Origin: Chamaecrista fasciculata
Lineage: Eukaryota > Streptophyta > Magnoliopsida > Fabales > Fabaceae
Direction of reading: 5' to 3'
Length of the DNA: 64,000 nucleotides
NCBI GenBank assembly: GCA_003254925.1
Contig: QANZ01001328.1
Span: forward strand, 32,679-96,678
Position 1 is the first letter of the stretch, and each line of letters starts with the position of its first letter. Below are positions 61,070 through 64,000 of this stretch, piece after piece. Under the pieces are notes generated by a model. It was not told where the DNA came from, searched no databases, and saw nothing but the letters and a program-made list of their open reading frames with translations. The translations under genes were made by a program, and so were the position numbers.

Positions 61070-62027
61070 GGGGAAAATGTAACAAGACCTCCTAAACTTT
61101 GGGTCATTTGGAAGTAGGTCCTTAAATTATCGATTTTGAAAATCAAATCCTTAAACTTTGAAGGTTTAGGAATTAGATCCTTCCATCCACTTTTTCACTA
61201 ACGATGTTAGTTATTATTAGGATAAATTACACTTTGGTACCCTGTGGTTTAAAAAGTGACATTCCGGTACCTTGTGGTATTTTCTGTCAACACTTTGGTA
61301 CCCTGAACTTTAATTCCGTTAGAAAATTAACGAAAATTGGCATTTTTGGGGCTATTTTGTAATTTTAACCATCTTTGAGAGATAAAAGGCAATTTCAATG
61401 CGGGAAAAAGAGGTTGAAATTACTAAAACACCCATAAATAATTAAATATCATCAAAATAGTCCTTAAAAACACAAAATTTTAGATCTTAATAGGACTAGA
61501 TTGCAAACTTTTTTCAGAATTGGGACTGTTTTTTAATTTCTATCTTCTATCCTATATTTTTCAAATATTATGTTTTGACCCCAAAAAGTTTTTATATTTT
61601 TCATTTTAGTCCCTAAATAATATGTATCCAGGGACTTGTTTGTAATTCTCCAAAAATATTGGGGGTCAATATGTAATTTTTACAAAAATTGTTATGGTTA
61701 AAATTACAAAATAGCTCCAAAAATTCCAATTTTTGTTAACTTTTTAACAAAATTAAAGCTCAGGGTACCAAACTATTAACAGAGAATACCACAGGGTACC
61801 AAAATGTCACTTTTTAAACAATAGGGTACCAAAGTCGAATATGGCCAAATCACAGGGTACCAAAGTGTAATTTATCTTAATAATAATTAACACCGTTAGT
61901 GAAAAAATGAATGGAAGGATCTAATTCCTAAACCTTCAAAGTTTAAGGATTTGATTTTCAAAATTGATAGTTTAAGGGTATACTTCCAAATGACCCAAAG
62001 TTTAAGGAGTCTTGTTACATTTTTCCC
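61070..62027. mobile_element. Outer foldback element with another nested at its centre
   Basis: Ends ggggaaaatgtaacaagacc / (inverse) gggaaaaatgtaacaagact, arms of about 150 bp ('ccttaaactttgaaggttta' and its inverse). Perfect 9-bp duplication taaagttta at 61061-61069 and 62028-62036. Mutator-like. Its arms are separated only by the inner element 61220-61877. Confidence 0.88.
61220..61877. mobile_element. Inner foldback element ('ggtaccctg' family) nested in 61070-62027
   Basis: Ends gataaattacactttggtac and its inverse, the same terminal family as 44693-45072 and 51615-52080. Arms extend to about 61368 and from about 61690 (ttgtaattttaaccat / atggttaaaattacaa) around a 320-bp unique core. 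No direct 9-bp duplication is seen. Instead the flanks ttattatta and taataataa are inverse to each other, as the centre of the outer palindrome would be. Confidence 0.75.
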
Positions 62028-62069
62028 TAAAGTTTATTATAGAAGTTCCACAAATTAATCTTTCAACGT

Positions 62070-62610
62070 GAAGAATAGAGGTGAGCAATCCAACCAACAA
62101 ACTTGCGAACATGCAAAAATCAATCCAACCTGTAACTGCGGATTGGGTTGGTTCGGGTTCAAAATTTTCAACCCGCATACTTGCAAGTTGGTTGTTTTTC
62201 AATCCAACTTAACCTGCGAACACGCACATAAATTTTTTAAAAAACTTTTATTTATTTATTTTTTATATATTTATGTATTTATTATATATTTTTTTTATGT
62301 ATTTATATTGTTAATTCTTTATAAATAAGATAATTTGATTTTTAAAATTTACATGATTACATTTAAATATTTTATTTAGTTTATTTTAATTGATTTATAT
62401 TTTTATATATAAAATCTATATTTTTTAACTTTTGTTATGTGTAGGCCTTTTTATTAACTACTCACAAACTTATAATAATATATTTTTGTTATGAAAAATA
62501 AAAATATTTTTTTAAAAAAATACAAACTCAATCCGCAGGCTCAACTCAACCCAACTAGCAGCTTTGCGGGTTGGGTTGGTTCGGGTTGAAATTTTAAAAA
62601 TGCAAAATGA
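62070..62610. mobile_element. hAT-like MITE, limits approximate
   Basis: Subterminal arrays 'gggttggttcgggttc' and 'cgggttgggttggttcggg' with 'caacccgc' phrases surround an AT-rich core, the same architecture as the two well-bounded hAT MITEs at 27-28 kb. Target duplication not determined. Confidence 0.4.
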
Positions 62611-63301
62611 TTATGACTTTTTGAAGGAATCATGAGAAGTAACATAGACTCAACTTCAAAATATACTGATGTAGAAATATGGAAGGTATAATTCTCCTAT
62701 CATTTTTCATCCTTCATTGAACGACTCTAATTTCTTTACTTATTTAACTACTCAAGAGCCTCTAAGTAAAAGATGCAGTGGCTGCTAAGCCTAATAAACT
62801 TGACTCTCCAGGTATGAAAGATCTTTACAAGCATCTAAAATGGAAAACTTTTATTTTTGTTTTTTTTTAACTAATGAAAAAGTTACTGGCTGTATTGACA
62901 AGAGTTGATAGTGGAGAGAATTGGCAGAGGGTAAATAATTGATTGTTATTAATTCTCTTAAACTTTTTGTTAGCAAAGTTGCACCATGGTCATCTAACAC
63001 ATGCTGATGGAAATGAAGATTGGGTTTTAACAATATTTACAGCTCTATCACTTATAAGTTATAATTATAACATGTTTGATTTTCTCATTCTAATTAATAT
63101 GATAAATAACTTGATACGAAAGAGAAATATTGACAAATGTGGAAAATAAGCAAGGGTCACGTGGCAGCAAATGAGGGTGCTGAGGTGGACATGGAAGGAG
63201 CATGTGAATGGATTGAAGGTATTGATTTAGGTGAAGGATTGCGTGACTAAGCAGGAGCCTCAAGAAGATAAGCAACATTGAGGAATGTTGTTAGTAGTTA
63301 G

Positions 63302-64000
63302 TGTTGGGAAATCACAGAGGGAGCGCAGCGGAAGTGGAAAATAAAAATTTTTCCAGGGACTAAAACGTAATTAAAACAAACTCTGTGATTCCTTCCAGGA
63401 TCCACTAACTATGTTTATACCAGTTTTAGGAAAGATGTTTACCTAGCTTTGATCGGTGACTTGTCGAATTTGCGAATTTGAGAAGTCCACAGTGTGTCCT
63501 TCCTCTACCAGTAATCCACACGAGCAGTTTGGCAGATGCCTAGGTGCTAGCCTCCTTCACTTCTTCCCAAGTGAAAACGGGAACTATATCTATGGTTCTT
63601 GAGTAATCAAGAAGTGTTCTTGATTATCAAGATTGTATGGGATTGGCGAATTTTCACTCTCTATAGATGCACTAGGCGAATTCTTTGGTCTAACCAAGAA
63701 TCAATCTAAGTTGTGAAATTCCCTACCAAATAGGCGCCTAGGGGCCCTATTTATAGTGTTCTCATTCCTAGTTTTAGGGAATCCTAATCCAATCAGGATA
63801 TCTCTAAGATATGGGACATCTCTTAGATATCCCTAATTATCTTATGATTTATAATATTAAACTTAATATTATAATTCAAAGATAATCCCCTAATTTTCGA
63901 TTTGGCCTATCCAAGATCAAATCTTGGATCAAATCTTGATTTGCCCAAATCCTATTGGTTGGAATGAGTCATGAGAATTTGATTTTATAATTTAAAAATT
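63302..64000. mobile_element. LTR of the family seen at 41107, running off the window (fossil)
   Basis: Starts tgttgggaaatcacagaggg at 63302 and continues to at least 64000. A TATA-like actataaatagggcccc on the minus strand (around 63746-63762) suggests that the transcribed sense is minus. In that reading 63302 is the LTR's 3' tip, and sequence outside it (to the left) shows no primer-binding site. It could be a solo LTR or a 3' LTR. Whether an internal region follows cannot be seen. Confidence 0.7.

Overview
This is nuclear DNA of a flowering plant, almost certainly a eudicot. It is AT-rich, its genes have many short GT-AG introns, and the protein families are plant-specific (soluble starch synthase 1, IQD, CONSTANS-like/BBX, GMI1 and DMS3). 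The species cannot be read from the sequence.

Layout. 1-2183 (-): the 5' end of starch synthase 1, running off the left edge. 3604-7591 (-): an IQD calmodulin-binding scaffold gene. 7.6-14.9 kb: intergenic, with transposon relics and a relic of a second GMI1 copy (13.4-13.8 kb). 14882-25969 (+): GMI1, a GHKL-ATPase plus SMC-hinge protein in 31 coding exons. 26-30.6 kb: repeats, two hAT MITEs, a copia LTR remnant and a decayed zinc-finger-like piece. 30616-36555 (+): DMS3, the RNA-directed DNA methylation (RdDM) hinge protein, in 8 coding exons. 39333-39719 (+): a small mitochondrial ribosomal protein of the mL59/mL64 (CRIF1-like) type. 40491-40562 (-): tRNA-Gln(CUG). 41.1-43.4 kb: a broken Ty3/gypsy fossil. 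46400-48038 (-): a single-B-box CONSTANS-like gene. 52.3-58.3 kb: a probable non-autonomous Helitron carrying pieces of several host genes. 58.7-60.0 kb: a Pack-MULE-type foldback element carrying a laccase/DUF26 chimeric ORF. 60.4-62.0 kb: further foldback elements, one nested in another. 63302-end: an LTR of the same family as the one beside the gypsy fossil.

Main points. (1) GMI1 and DMS3 lie head to tail, and their hinge exons match in length and phase (192/192 and 318/321 nt), which supports origin by tandem duplication. A third, truncated GMI1 relic lies upstream. (2) Many foldback MITEs with 9-bp target duplications (Mutator-like) sit between and inside genes. (3) At least seven, probably eight, places show a 12-19 nt insert made of a short head plus an A-run, flanked by direct repeats of 12-17 bp. 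They look like extremely truncated retroposition events. (4) Two gene-capturing elements lie side by side in the right third. Functional links are limited: GMI1 and DMS3 belong to the same chromatin/SMC-hinge family; the other genes are unrelated neighbours.
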